In this document: piece by piece, positions 1 through 6,280 of the stretch
Numbering within the stretch: position 1 is the stretch's first letter
Layout: every line of letters begins with the position of its first letter
Source of the DNA: Alphaproteobacteria bacterium
GTDB lineage: Bacteria; Pseudomonadota; Alphaproteobacteria; Rs-D84
Length of the DNA stretch: 32,679 nucleotides
Direction: 5' to 3'
NCBI GenBank assembly: GCA_017472065.1
Contig: JAFURB010000016.1
Location: forward strand, 1-32,679
The notes under the pieces: model-generated
Databases searched by the model: none
The model's input: only the letters and a program-made list of their open reading frames with translations
Told to the model about the DNA's origin: nothing
Translations under genes and position numbers: made by a program

Positions 1-7
1 ACACCAT

Positions 8-112
8 TGTCATTCCGGTGCTTGACACCGGAAACCAGGTTATGCGTGCAAAGCACGCACAAATAATAATGTTTTTATGACCTGGGTCCCGTGGTTAAAC
101 CACGGGATGACA
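8..112. repeat. Palindromic intergenic repeat element
   Basis: A compound palindrome with outer ends TGTCAT (9-13 region) and ATGACA (107-112). It holds three hairpins: TTCCGGTG/CACCGGAA (13-20/26-33), TGCGTGC/GCACGCA (43-49/53-59) and CCCGTGG/CCACGGG (88-94/100-106). An inner pair ACCAGG/CCTGGGT (34-39/81-87) also matches. The wording resembles the dispersed TGTCAT...ATGACA palindromic repeats common in alphaproteobacterial intergenic DNA, including Rickettsiales. Only one copy is in this window, so dispersal is inferred. A further A/T hairpin (GAATTTTTT/AAAAAATTC, 113-132) follows directly. Confidence 0.7.
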
Positions 113-173
113 GAATTTTTTGCAAAAAATTCTGTTTGTACCTCCTGCGATAAACTTTTATTTATATAAGCAG

Positions 174-202
174 TTGCATAAGGAAAAATAATCCGTTATA
201 AT
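174..202 (+). promoter_or_regulatory. Strong sigma70-type promoter of structured RNA
   Basis: TTGCAT (174-179) and TATAAT (197-202) are separated by 17 bp, close to the ideal housekeeping promoter. The predicted start is near 209. No ORF with a ribosome binding site follows until 494, so the immediate product is the structured RNA described next. Confidence 0.75.
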
Positions 203-208
203 ATGTTT

Positions 209-462
209 GTTATGATCGATGGTCATAATGTGGTGTCGAAACCCGATATAAGGCGTCTGGAACAAAACGAAATAACCTGAACCGGGCGCGCCATGTGGCG
301 TGTTCTTTGTTTTGATTCAGATGATAAGTAAAAAAACTCCTGGCTTATAAAAAGGTCAGGAGGGTTGTGAATAATGGGCGGCGCGTCCGCACAAAATAAG
401 CACACAATTCCTTATAATTGTTTCGAACCTCCTGGCCACTCGAATTTATTCGGTGGTTTTTT
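209..462 (+). ncRNA. Structured RNA of unknown family (sRNA or 5' leader)
   Basis: A transcript of about 254 nt is bounded by a near-consensus promoter and a rho-independent terminator. It contains a long hairpin pairing 257-271 with 306-320 (15 positions, one mismatch), capped by a GC stem 283-291/296-304. A second module starts at 337. Segment 354-363 can pair either with 337-344 (8 bp) or with 428-437 (10 bp). The second option encloses two small hairpins (378-390 and 405-420) in a three-way junction and overlaps the base of the terminator by two bases. I looked for tmRNA, RNase P, SRP and 6S signatures and recognised none. It may be a free sRNA, or an attenuating leader of the exported-protein genes that begin at 494. 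Confidence 0.55.
436..462 (+). terminator. Rho-independent terminator
   Basis: Stem CCAC-T-CGAA (436-444) pairs with TTCGGTGG (449-456) with one bulged T at 440 and a TTTA loop, followed by six T (457-462). It lies 32 bp before the start codon at 494, so it either ends an independent RNA or attenuates the downstream operon. Confidence 0.75.
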
Positions 463-493
463 GTTTGTGAAAAAAATAAAGGAGAAAGGGGCA

Positions 494-937
494 ATGAAAA
501 GTTTTTTGTTGGTAATTGTACTGGGGGTGGTGTTGTCTGGGCCAGTGTTTGCAGTGGTGCAGTGTGTGGCATTAAATCAGTATACGACGTGTGATCTGGA
601 AAGTTATACTCTGGGAATAGATAGTTTGTCTGATATTGATTTGGTTTGTACAACAAATGGGGTGGAAACTAATGTAAAACTTATATCTGTTGGATCTTCG
701 GCGACGACGTCTAGTACGATTGGGGAATTGGTCGATGATGTAAATGTTGAAAGAACGACTCTTACGAATTTGTATTGTTATTGTAAGATGGTTTATCCAG
801 TGGTTAGCAGTAAGTGGGTGTATGCCGGGAAAGGTGGTGCAGGTGGTTATACCTGTAACTGGACGTGTGGGACAGCGCTTCTGAATAATGCTTCGTTTAG
901 ACAGGTGGTATTTAGTTCAGGTAATTGGTTGAATTAA
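494..937 (+). CDS. Small exported Cys-containing protein, unknown function
   Basis: 147 residues. The start at 494 is chosen because AAGGAG lies at 479-484 with 9-nt spacing, and because the protein then begins with a clear signal peptide (MKS, hydrophobic core to about residue 20, PVFA cleavage site). The upstream in-frame ATG at 374 lies inside the structured RNA and before its terminator, so it is unlikely. The mature protein has about eight Cys, including a CYC pair and a late CNWTC motif, which suggests disulfide bonds in the periplasm or at the surface. No domain was recognised. The next gene starts 10 bp downstream, so the two are probably cotranscribed with the nucleotidyltransferase-like gene at 1374. 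Confidence 0.75.
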   Translation: MKSFLLVIVLGVVLSGPVFAVVQCVALNQYTTCDLESYTLGIDSLSDIDLVCTTNGVETNVKLISVGSSATTSSTIGELVDDVNVERTTLTNLYCYCKMVYPVVSSKWVYAGKGGAGGYTCNWTCGTALLNNASFRQVVFSSGNWLN

Positions 938-947
938 GGTGATAGGG

Positions 948-1370
948 ATGCGTAAATCAATATTGTTTGCGGATTGGCGGATAACATTAATGTTTGTTTT
1001 TGCGTATCTGGTCTGTCCGGTGTTTGAGACAGATGGTGCAGAACCATCCGAAAAATGTCCTGATAATTATGTTGCTATGAATAAATCAGACGTGCTGTTG
1101 GCAGATTCGTCGTGTCCATCGGGATATTCTAGTTTGCCGGGTGATGCGGTGTCGTGTTTGGTAACTAATTCGTCTGGGGTGTGTATAATGTATGTGCCAC
1201 AGGATGTGTCATATACAGATAGTATAGGGACATATAAATATACGTCTGCATGTGAATATACGGGGGTGTTGTATGATGGTGATATTACGTGGACGGGGGA
1301 TTCTGATGATGGGACGTCGGATGGTGGTACAACAGAAGAAGAAAGCTCGTCGACAAGTCAAGGTGCTTAA
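948..1370 (+). CDS. Small exported Cys-rich protein, unknown function
   Basis: 140 residues. ATG at 948 is preferred to the in-frame GTG at 939 because AAGG at 936-939 is then 8 nt upstream. The N-terminus is short and basic, followed by a hydrophobic stretch (about residues 12-28) that fits a signal peptide. The mature part has six or more Cys and many Ser, Gly and Asp, and ends in an acidic Thr/Ser/Glu-rich tail. Composition resembles the neighbour at 494-937, but I see no clear sequence repeat between them. It lies 10 bp after that gene and 3 bp before the next. Function unknown; envelope or surface location is inferred. Confidence 0.7.
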   Translation: MRKSILFADWRITLMFVFAYLVCPVFETDGAEPSEKCPDNYVAMNKSDVLLADSSCPSGYSSLPGDAVSCLVTNSSGVCIMYVPQDVSYTDSIGTYKYTSACEYTGVLYDGDITWTGDSDDGTSDGGTTEEESSSTSQGA

Positions 1371-1373
1371 ACC

Positions 1374-2090
1374 ATGTTCAAATATCATAAAACATTGCCG
1401 CTGCGTGTATGGGAATCATGTCTGCATCTAAATCCGTTAGTTAATCAGACGTTACAAATGGTGGTCTGGGAATTTGTGCGATTTTTGTCGTGTGTGGCAA
1501 AATTGCCAATAGAAAAATCGGATGTTCTGGATATTTATGTTCATGGTTCGGTAACGAATTATTATTGGGATAAATGTAGCGATGTGGATGTCTGTATCGT
1601 GATGGATTTGTCGCGGTTGCGTGCATTATTGCCGGGTGATGAAGGGGTGATTTTGCGGGCCTTGAAGTGGGCGTGGAAACGAACCGTTTTTGTGTCTGTG
1701 TTCGGGCGTGGGGTGGATATTACGATTATAGACAAAAATGATAGGAATAAGGTTGGTCCCAGGTATTCTTTGTTGCGTGATTGTTGGATTGTTGCACCGG
1801 TGCGAATTTCAGACAAACAATTACAACAAATTCGTGTGGCGACATATAAACGATATCGTGTGATAATGCGTCAGTGTCGATATATTTTACGTTATAAAAA
1901 ATCACATGAGTTTATAGATGTGTATTTGAATTCTTTGCAACAAATTCGAACAAACAGTATGTATCAATCGCCTGGACAGCCTATAACCCCGATGGCAATG
2001 GCGTTCAAGATGGCGCGCAATACTCGAATTTTTCGAAAGTTGCGCCGTCGTGCTAAAGTTTTACGGTCCAGTTGTTTTAGATTGGATTAA
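1374..2090 (+). CDS. Nucleotidyltransferase-fold (Pol beta superfamily) protein
   Basis: 238 residues. The family signature is visible: HGS at residues 57-59, then SDVDV with Asp70 and Asp72, and a third acidic residue at Asp115 in GVDITII. This GS-x(10)-DxD...D layout is the metal and nucleotide site of minimal nucleotidyltransferases, which transfer NMP to proteins, RNA or small molecules. All three Asp are present, so it is probably active. The C-terminal half is strongly basic (Arg/Lys-rich from about 150 to the end), suggesting nucleic-acid binding, but no named domain was recognised. It starts 3 bp after the exported-protein gene upstream, with AAGG inside that gene's end, so the three probably form one operon. 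Substrate unknown. Confidence 0.7.
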   Translation: MFKYHKTLPLRVWESCLHLNPLVNQTLQMVVWEFVRFLSCVAKLPIEKSDVLDIYVHGSVTNYYWDKCSDVDVCIVMDLSRLRALLPGDEGVILRALKWAWKRTVFVSVFGRGVDITIIDKNDRNKVGPRYSLLRDCWIVAPVRISDKQLQQIRVATYKRYRVIMRQCRYILRYKKSHEFIDVYLNSLQQIRTNSMYQSPGQPITPMAMAFKMARNTRIFRKLRRRAKVLRSSCFRLD

Positions 2091-2118
2091 AGAAACGCCC
2101 CATTGGGGGCGTTTCTTT
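2089..2118. terminator. Bidirectional terminator between convergent genes
   Basis: A perfect 13-bp stem AAAGAAACGCCCC (2089-2101) / GGGGCGTTTCTTT (2106-2118) with an A-rich left arm and T-rich right arm. It contains or abuts the stop codons of both converging genes (ending at 2090 plus and 2117 minus), so it can serve both strands. Confidence 0.85.
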
Positions 2119-3187
2119 AGAATATATATTTGATATTCAGACCGCCACCCCAGCCGTCACGACCGCCGTCACGACGTACGATTGTGCCAGACATGTTAAA
2201 GCGGCCAACTGTCTTTTCCAGGGACAGACCGTATTCTGTATAGTTGTCAGATTCAAGTGTTTCAAAATCAATCGAATTCACAGATAAATCACCACCGTTG
2301 CCCATTGTTGCAACATAGCGGATGTGTGCGGTTCCAAACCAGCCGTCGCCAATGTTTTTGATTGCGTGCAGGGCGGGGGCGATTTGAAATGCGCCCAGGT
2401 CAGAATTTGAAATGTTGTCGCCGGATATGGAAACATAACTGTCGGATTCAATCCATGTGTATCCAACCTGGATTCCTGGTTGCAGGGCAAATGTTTCGTC
2501 CAGTATTATATTAATAGATGCGTTTGCGGCCGCGCCAGCCCACATGTTGGTATATTTATCTGTGCCGGTGGCAAATTCTGCATCATTTGTTAATACGCCA
2601 CCATTGATGGTTGCGGATAAATTAAAGTGACGCATGTTGAAGCGGCTGTAAATTCCGGCATAGCCACCGACACCGTCAATTTTTAAGGCACTGTCGGAAG
2701 TATTGCTGTTGATGAAACCGGCGTATGTGGCCCATCCGGATACACCGTCCCACAGGCGTGTGCGCCCCCCGGTCAATCCCAGCATTGCAATGTCATATTT
2801 TGAATCCATGCGGCCATAATTGTCCAGGGCTACATCGTCACCAAAGTGTTGCCATGATAATTGTGCGTTCTTTATCATTGGGGTGTTTTCGTCACCGCCA
2901 CTGCGTCCAGAAAATTCAGATTCATCATATTCGCCGTATATCGACATTGTGCCATATAATGCGCGAAAATCTTGTTTTGGGGCGGGTGGCATCATTGTTT
3001 TTTTCTTGCCCCCCAGGTTTGCCGCCGGTACGCGGTCAAATGTATGTATCGCGTTATGCAGGATTGAATCCTGAATTGTGGCGATGTTGTTCATAGAAAT
3101 ACTGTTGGCATAAAAATGTGATGCGTTCGCACTGCCGGCGGCGGCAACACACAATAGGCCCATTGTTAAAAAATATGATGTTTTCAT
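2117..3187 (-). CDS. Outer-membrane beta-barrel protein (autotransporter-barrel-like)
   Basis: 356 residues. A signal peptide (residues 1-22, ending SANA) precedes a short linker with a KKK/PPAP stretch around 60-70. From about residue 75 onward the sequence alternates hydrophobic and polar residues with many Gly, Tyr, Trp and Asn, as in transmembrane beta strands. It ends in Phe (IKYIF), the usual signal for BAM-mediated outer-membrane insertion. The barrel region of about 280 residues matches the size of an autotransporter translocator domain, but there is no long passenger, so it is more likely a stand-alone barrel or porin-like protein. GAGAG precedes the ATG. A TATAAT lies about 45 bp upstream on the minus strand, without a good -35. 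The gene is divergent from aroK. Confidence 0.7.
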   Translation of the reverse strand: MKTSYFLTMGLLCVAAAGSANASHFYANSISMNNIATIQDSILHNAIHTFDRVPAANLGGKKKTMMPPAPKQDFRALYGTMSIYGEYDESEFSGRSGGDENTPMIKNAQLSWQHFGDDVALDNYGRMDSKYDIAMLGLTGGRTRLWDGVSGWATYAGFINSNTSDSALKIDGVGGYAGIYSRFNMRHFNLSATINGGVLTNDAEFATGTDKYTNMWAGAAANASINIILDETFALQPGIQVGYTWIESDSYVSISGDNISNSDLGAFQIAPALHAIKNIGDGWFGTAHIRYVATMGNGGDLSVNSIDFETLESDNYTEYGLSLEKTVGRFNMSGTIVRRDGGRDGWGGGLNIKYIF

Positions 3188-3278
3188 GGTTGTTTTCTCT
3201 CGCTTGTATATATATATTGTACCTTGTATGGGAATTATACCATATTTTCATGAAATAAAAAACATAAAAGATTTTTTA

Positions 3279-3306
3279 TTGTGTGATTTGCTTTTTTTGC
3301 TAAAAT
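3279..3306 (+). promoter_or_regulatory. Promoter of aroK-mscL, probably leaderless
   Basis: TTGTGT (3279-3284), a 16-bp spacer and TAAAAT (3301-3306). The expected start at about 3313 is almost at the ATG at 3316, and no Shine-Dalgarno sequence precedes that ATG. Together these suggest a leaderless message. Confidence 0.5.
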
Positions 3307-3315
3307 AAACATGTT

Positions 3316-3897
3316 ATGGATAAAGATTTAGTAAAATTATTAGATCGGCCGATTGTTATGGTTGGACTGATGGGGGCAGGCAAGACCAGTGTTGGGCGTG
3401 CGTTGGCGCGCAGGCTGGGGGTTGCGTTCGTAGATTCAGACAAGGAAATAGAGGCGGCGGCCGGTTGCAGTGTGGTTGATATATTTTCAATGTATGGCGA
3501 GGCAGAATTTCGTCGTGTCGAACAAAAGGTTATTGAAAGACTGTTGGATACCACGCCGCAGATTAAGGTTTTGTCCACCGGCGAAGGGGCTTTTATTACC
3601 CCGGCTGTGCGTGATGTTTTGCTAAAAAATGCGTTGACAATTTGGTTAAAGGCTGACCTGGAACTGCTTGTAAAAAGGACAAATTCGCGTGATACGCGCC
3701 CGCAATTGCTACATGCAGACAGTCGCAAGATTTTGGGACAACTGATTGACGAACGTTATCGAACATATGCGTGTGCGGATATAACAGTTGAAACCCGTGA
3801 CGAAAGTTTGCGTAAAACCCTGGACAAGGTGATTTGTGCAATAAAACAACATCTAACAAAAAAAGGAAAGAAAAATGGCAGTGAAAAAATTAGTTAA
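3316..3897 (+). CDS. aroK: Shikimate kinase
   Basis: 193 residues; the family usually has 165-200. It phosphorylates shikimate to shikimate 3-phosphate with ATP, in the cytoplasmic chorismate pathway. The Walker A loop is at residues 17-25 (GLMGAGKTS, Lys23). Shikimate-binding features follow: SDKEIE with Asp42, FRR at 65-67, and the lid with RPQL near residue 133. The usual GGG of the second shikimate-binding loop reads GEG here (89-91), a departure worth noting. No Shine-Dalgarno precedes the ATG. The 3' end overlaps mscL by 23 bp in another frame, so the last residues (KKGKKNGSEKIS) are shared DNA and the two genes are translated from one message. Confidence 0.9.
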   Translation: MDKDLVKLLDRPIVMVGLMGAGKTSVGRALARRLGVAFVDSDKEIEAAAGCSVVDIFSMYGEAEFRRVEQKVIERLLDTTPQIKVLSTGEGAFITPAVRDVLLKNALTIWLKADLELLVKRTNSRDTRPQLLHADSRKILGQLIDERYRTYACADITVETRDESLRKTLDKVICAIKQHLTKKGKKNGSEKIS

Positions 3898-4435
3898 AGA
3901 ATTTGGTTCTTTTATTCATCGTGGCAATGCAATCGATATGGCAGTCGGTATCATTGTTGGTAGTGTTATGACCAGTGTTGTTAATTCGTTGGTAAAAGAT
4001 GTCTTGATGCCACCGATTGGGTTGTTGATTGGTGGGGTTGATTTTTCGCAATGGTTCTTTGTGTTGAATAATCCGGCGGGTGGCCAATATGAAACAATTG
4101 CGGCGGCCCAGGCGGCGGGGGCGACAACATTGAATTTAGGTCTGTTCTTGAATTCGATTGTTAGTTTCTTGATAACTATGTTTGCAATATTCTTGTTTGT
4201 TCGTACGGTGAACAAAGCGCGTGCCAAAGCGCCAGTAACAACACATGCGTGTCCGTATTGTAAATCGACAATCAGTAACGCGGCGACAAAATGTCCGTTC
4301 TGTTGTTCGGATGTTAAGCCGGTTGAAACAGCGGCTGCAGAAGATAGCGATTTGGAAAAAAGCGTAAAAAAGATAACGAAATTAGCCAAGGGTAATTTGA
4401 AGAAAATTGCAAAAATTACAAAGATTAAAAAATAA
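3875..4435 (+). CDS. mscL: Large-conductance mechanosensitive channel with C-terminal zinc ribbon
   Basis: 186 residues. The inner-membrane channel opens under high membrane tension and releases solutes on osmotic downshock. The MscL signature is at the N-terminus (FGSFIHRGNAIDMAVGIIVG, residues 11-30) with TM1, followed by a periplasmic loop (about 55-85) and TM2 (about 90-111). The cytoplasmic tail is extended by a CPYC...CPFC zinc-ribbon pattern (Cys126, 129, 140, 143) and a Lys-rich end; similar ribbons occur in some other MscL proteins. AAAGGAAAG gives a good ribosome site inside the end of aroK. A terminator follows at 4467. Confidence 0.92.
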   Translation: MAVKKLVKEFGSFIHRGNAIDMAVGIIVGSVMTSVVNSLVKDVLMPPIGLLIGGVDFSQWFFVLNNPAGGQYETIAAAQAAGATTLNLGLFLNSIVSFLITMFAIFLFVRTVNKARAKAPVTTHACPYCKSTISNAATKCPFCCSDVKPVETAAAEDSDLEKSVKKITKLAKGNLKKIAKITKIKK

Positions 4436-4466
4436 TCTGTGATAATTTGGTTTAATGTTTGTTGAG

Positions 4467-4497
4467 GGTGGGCGATGGTCCACCTTTCTTTTGTTTT
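4467..4497 (+). terminator. Terminator after aroK-mscL
   Basis: GGTGGGC (4467-4473) pairs with GTCCACC (4478-4484; one G-T pair) around a GATG loop, followed by a T-rich tract (4485-4497). It lies 31 bp after the mscL stop. Confidence 0.75.
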
Positions 4498-4730
4498 GTG
4501 TGTGATTTGTTGGTGTTATGTATAGTTTTGTCGTATAAAATGCGCGTTTTTGTTGAAAAATGGCGGGGCTCTGCGGTTTTTTTGATAAAAAGGGCGTGTT
4601 TTGTGGAAAAAAGATGTGTTGGGGGTGTTGGTGTGCTTTTCTGGCGGTGGTATGTTTGTAAAAGTGTCGGGGTGGGTGGTTGTGCGTAATTGTGGTGTTG
4701 GGTTGTGTTGATGTTTTGGGAATTAGTGGG

Positions 4731-4776
4731 TGACCGTATGATGTTTGTAAGAGATGAGTTTTTTATCATACGGTCA
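4731..4776. repeat. 12-bp perfect inverted repeat
   Basis: TGACCGTATGAT (4731-4742) and ATCATACGGTCA (4765-4776) are exact reverse complements, 22 bp apart. There is no following T tract on the plus strand, so it is not a typical terminator. It may be a protein-binding site or an RNA hairpin. Confidence 0.8.
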
Positions 4777-5035
4777 TATGGTTTATAAGGTGGTGTTTGA
4801 TAATTTTTTTGTCGTTCTTTATTTGGTGGGGTAAAGTGCTGAATTTGCGTGGGGCATGGTCATTTCCTTAAGGCGCATAATTTATATTATGTATAGTTTT
4901 GTATAAAGAGGTGTGGTAAATGTGCGAAATGTACGTGATTGTGTGTCATTGTGCAATATTGATTGACTAATTGATTGAATTATTGGTGGTGTGGATGGTT
5001 GTGGGGGCTGTAATCGTGGCTGTGGGTTTGTGGTT

Positions 5036-5200
5036 GGTCGATTTTCAGCGCGATGATCGTATGTTTATGTGTTTGGCGGAATTCTGCGCCCTGTGGCGTG
5101 ATTGGTGTTATTGTGTGCGTTTGCTTGTGCGTGTCTAATTCTGGCGGCGCTGATGATTTTGTGTTGTGTAATTGTGTGGTCGATGCGATGAAAATCGACC
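5036..5200. repeat. 12-bp inverted repeat with competing local hairpin
   Basis: GGTCGATTTTCA (5036-5047) is the exact reverse complement of TGAAAATCGACC (5189-5200), 141 bp away. GGTCGAT occurs again at 5178-5184 and can pair locally with ATCGACC (5194-5200), so two alternative helices share one arm. Confidence 0.7.
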
Positions 5201-5246
5201 GGGGTTTTGTCTTGTGCTGCGTCGCGTGTTTTGTTGTGCTAAAAAC

Positions 5247-5306
5247 TAAATTTATTTATTAAATAATAAAAATATTGTTTTGATTATAGGTTTATAAATA
5301 AATTTA
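5247..5306. repeat. 13-bp A/T-rich inverted repeat
   Basis: TAAATTTATTTAT (5247-5259) and ATAAATAAATTTA (5294-5306) are exact reverse complements flanking 34 bp of A/T-rich DNA. Low complexity raises the chance of coincidence. Confidence 0.65.
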
Positions 5307-5560
5307 AGTGTTTTTTATAAAAAGCGCATTTTTAGTGTTGTTTTGGGGTTAATTTATCGTTTTTAATACCATGGATTGCGGTATATGGCCTTTATATCAT
5401 TATGTGGTAAAAATGTCAAAAATGGCTGAAATTTGGGGTTTTGTCCCCTATTCTGGGCTAAAAAATGTAAAAAGTGGCGGATTTCTGCGGGTTCGCGGGC
5501 GAAAAATGACCGGTGGGGCGGTAAAAATGCCCAAAAATTCCCTGGGGTGGGTTATTATAG

Positions 5561-5588
5561 TTGATATTATTTCAAAACATGCTAAATT
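5561..5588 (+). promoter_or_regulatory. Probable promoter of the 5615 gene
   Basis: TTGATA (5561-5566), 16 bp, then TAAATT (5583-5588). The predicted start near 5595 leaves a leader of about 20 nt holding AAAGGA before the ATG at 5615. Confidence 0.45.
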
Positions 5589-5614
5589 GACCACTAGTAG
5601 CAAAGGATGAATAT

Positions 5615-6109
5615 ATGTTTTCGCAAGATTATAAGTTAAATATTCGTACCTGTGATGGGTGTGCGTGTCGTTGTGCGTTGGGATATGAAGAACAGGATAA
5701 TGGTCTATTTTATCCCACGGTAAATATGCGCCGATTAATGACCTGGATTGATGCAGATGGTAAATATCAAACAGCGTTTGCCAAAAATGCGACGGATGCG
5801 CTGAGCCTTGCGCGCAGGGCCGTTAAGACATGTGATCATTATAAAACAGGATTTATGCCAGTGTATGGTTCTGTGAAATGTGCGTTGTGTGATTTGCCTG
5901 ATTCAAAAAAGTGTGTTTTGAATTGGGTGCGTGCAAACGACAATTCTTTTTATGCATCTATTGGTGGTGAATATTGCAGATTTGGCGCTGTTCCGGTGGA
6001 TTGTATGTATGTCGGCAGCAAAGGCGTTTCAGCAGAAACCGTAGGTGATGCGCTAAACAAACTTAGGATACATATCATTCAGCATTGTGGTAAGATTAAC
6101 TCGCATTAA
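5615..6109 (+). CDS. Cys-rich cytoplasmic protein, unknown function
   Basis: 164 residues without a signal peptide or membrane segment. About twelve Cys include an N-terminal CDGCACRC cluster (residues 13-20) and a central CALCDLPDSKKC. These could bind zinc or an iron-sulfur centre, but no named family was recognised. AAAGGA about 10 nt before the ATG supports the start. It is a single-gene unit between the promoter at 5561 and the terminator at 6116. The Cys are unlikely to form disulfides if the protein stays in the cytoplasm, so metal binding is the more natural inference. Confidence 0.7.
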   Translation: MFSQDYKLNIRTCDGCACRCALGYEEQDNGLFYPTVNMRRLMTWIDADGKYQTAFAKNATDALSLARRAVKTCDHYKTGFMPVYGSVKCALCDLPDSKKCVLNWVRANDNSFYASIGGEYCRFGAVPVDCMYVGSKGVSAETVGDALNKLRIHIIQHCGKINSH

Positions 6110-6115
6110 AAACAC

Positions 6116-6136
6116 ACCGCCCGGATGGGCGGTTTT
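6116..6136 (+). terminator. Rho-independent terminator
   Basis: ACCGCCC (6116-6122), loop GGAT, GGGCGGT (6127-6133), then T residues. It lies 7 bp after the stop of the 5615 gene. Confidence 0.85.
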
Positions 6137-6242
6137 ATAATTATATGGTTGTACTTGTATGGTTGTTTTGTTTTTAGAGTTTTTTACATCCGTTTGTTCA
6201 ATTTCCTTTTTCTTTTTTTGTGTTGTAGACTAAATATTAATG

Positions 6243-6272
6243 TTGGCAAGTTTATTTTTGCTGTGTTATCAT
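6243..6272 (+). promoter_or_regulatory. Probable promoter of tlyA, leaderless
   Basis: TTGGCA (6243-6248), 18 bp, then TATCAT (6267-6272). The predicted start at about 6279-6281 coincides with the ATG at 6281, which has no Shine-Dalgarno sequence. Confidence 0.45.
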
Positions 6273-6280
6273 CTTGTATT

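Larger units (their letters stand above)
4498..5560. other. Long gene-free G/T-rich region with inverted repeats
   Basis: About 1.06 kb with no convincing gene. The plus strand is strongly enriched in G and T, and its short ORFs (4459-4689, 5053-5262, 5371-5610) lack good ribosome sites and look like translated low-complexity DNA. An imperfect direct repeat of about 28 bp lies near 4530-4557 and 4583-4611 (ATAAAATGCGCG... and ATAAAAAGGGCG...). Three perfect inverted repeats are listed separately. There is also an A/T-rich block at 5241-5345. Possible readings are an unrecognised RNA, a decayed gene or a structural element; I cannot choose among them. Confidence 0.5.

Noticed and set aside
151..165. 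15-bp match TAAACTTTTATTTAT shared with 30422-30436, both upstream of exported-protein genes
   Set aside because: A/T-rich, and such a match is expected by chance about once in a window of this size; would need more copies in the genome.
209..462. tmRNA, RNase P or SRP RNA identity for the plus-strand RNA
   Set aside because: No proteolysis-tag reading frame, no RNase P core wording and no SRP tetraloop motif were found; the T-loop-like TTCGAAC at 423 is not followed by a tRNA-like acceptor stem.
374..493. In-frame N-terminal extension of the 494 gene with an AGGAGG sequence upstream
   Set aside because: It runs through the structured RNA and its terminator and lacks a signal peptide; 494 has a good Shine-Dalgarno and a clear signal peptide.
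4459..4689. 76-residue ORF
   Set aside because: It overlaps the mscL terminator, has no ribosome site, and its protein is low-complexity V/F/C/G-rich, as expected from G/T-rich DNA.
5053..5262. 69-residue Cys/Val-rich ORF
   Set aside because: No ribosome site, no family resemblance, and it overlaps an inverted-repeat arm; composition reflects G/T skew.
5371..5610. 79-residue ORF ending just before the 5615 gene
   Set aside because: No ribosome site; it contains the probable promoter of the 5615 gene.
6125..6280. N-terminal hydrophobic extension of TlyA
   Set aside because: It overlaps the previous gene's terminator; the family N-terminus starts at 6281.
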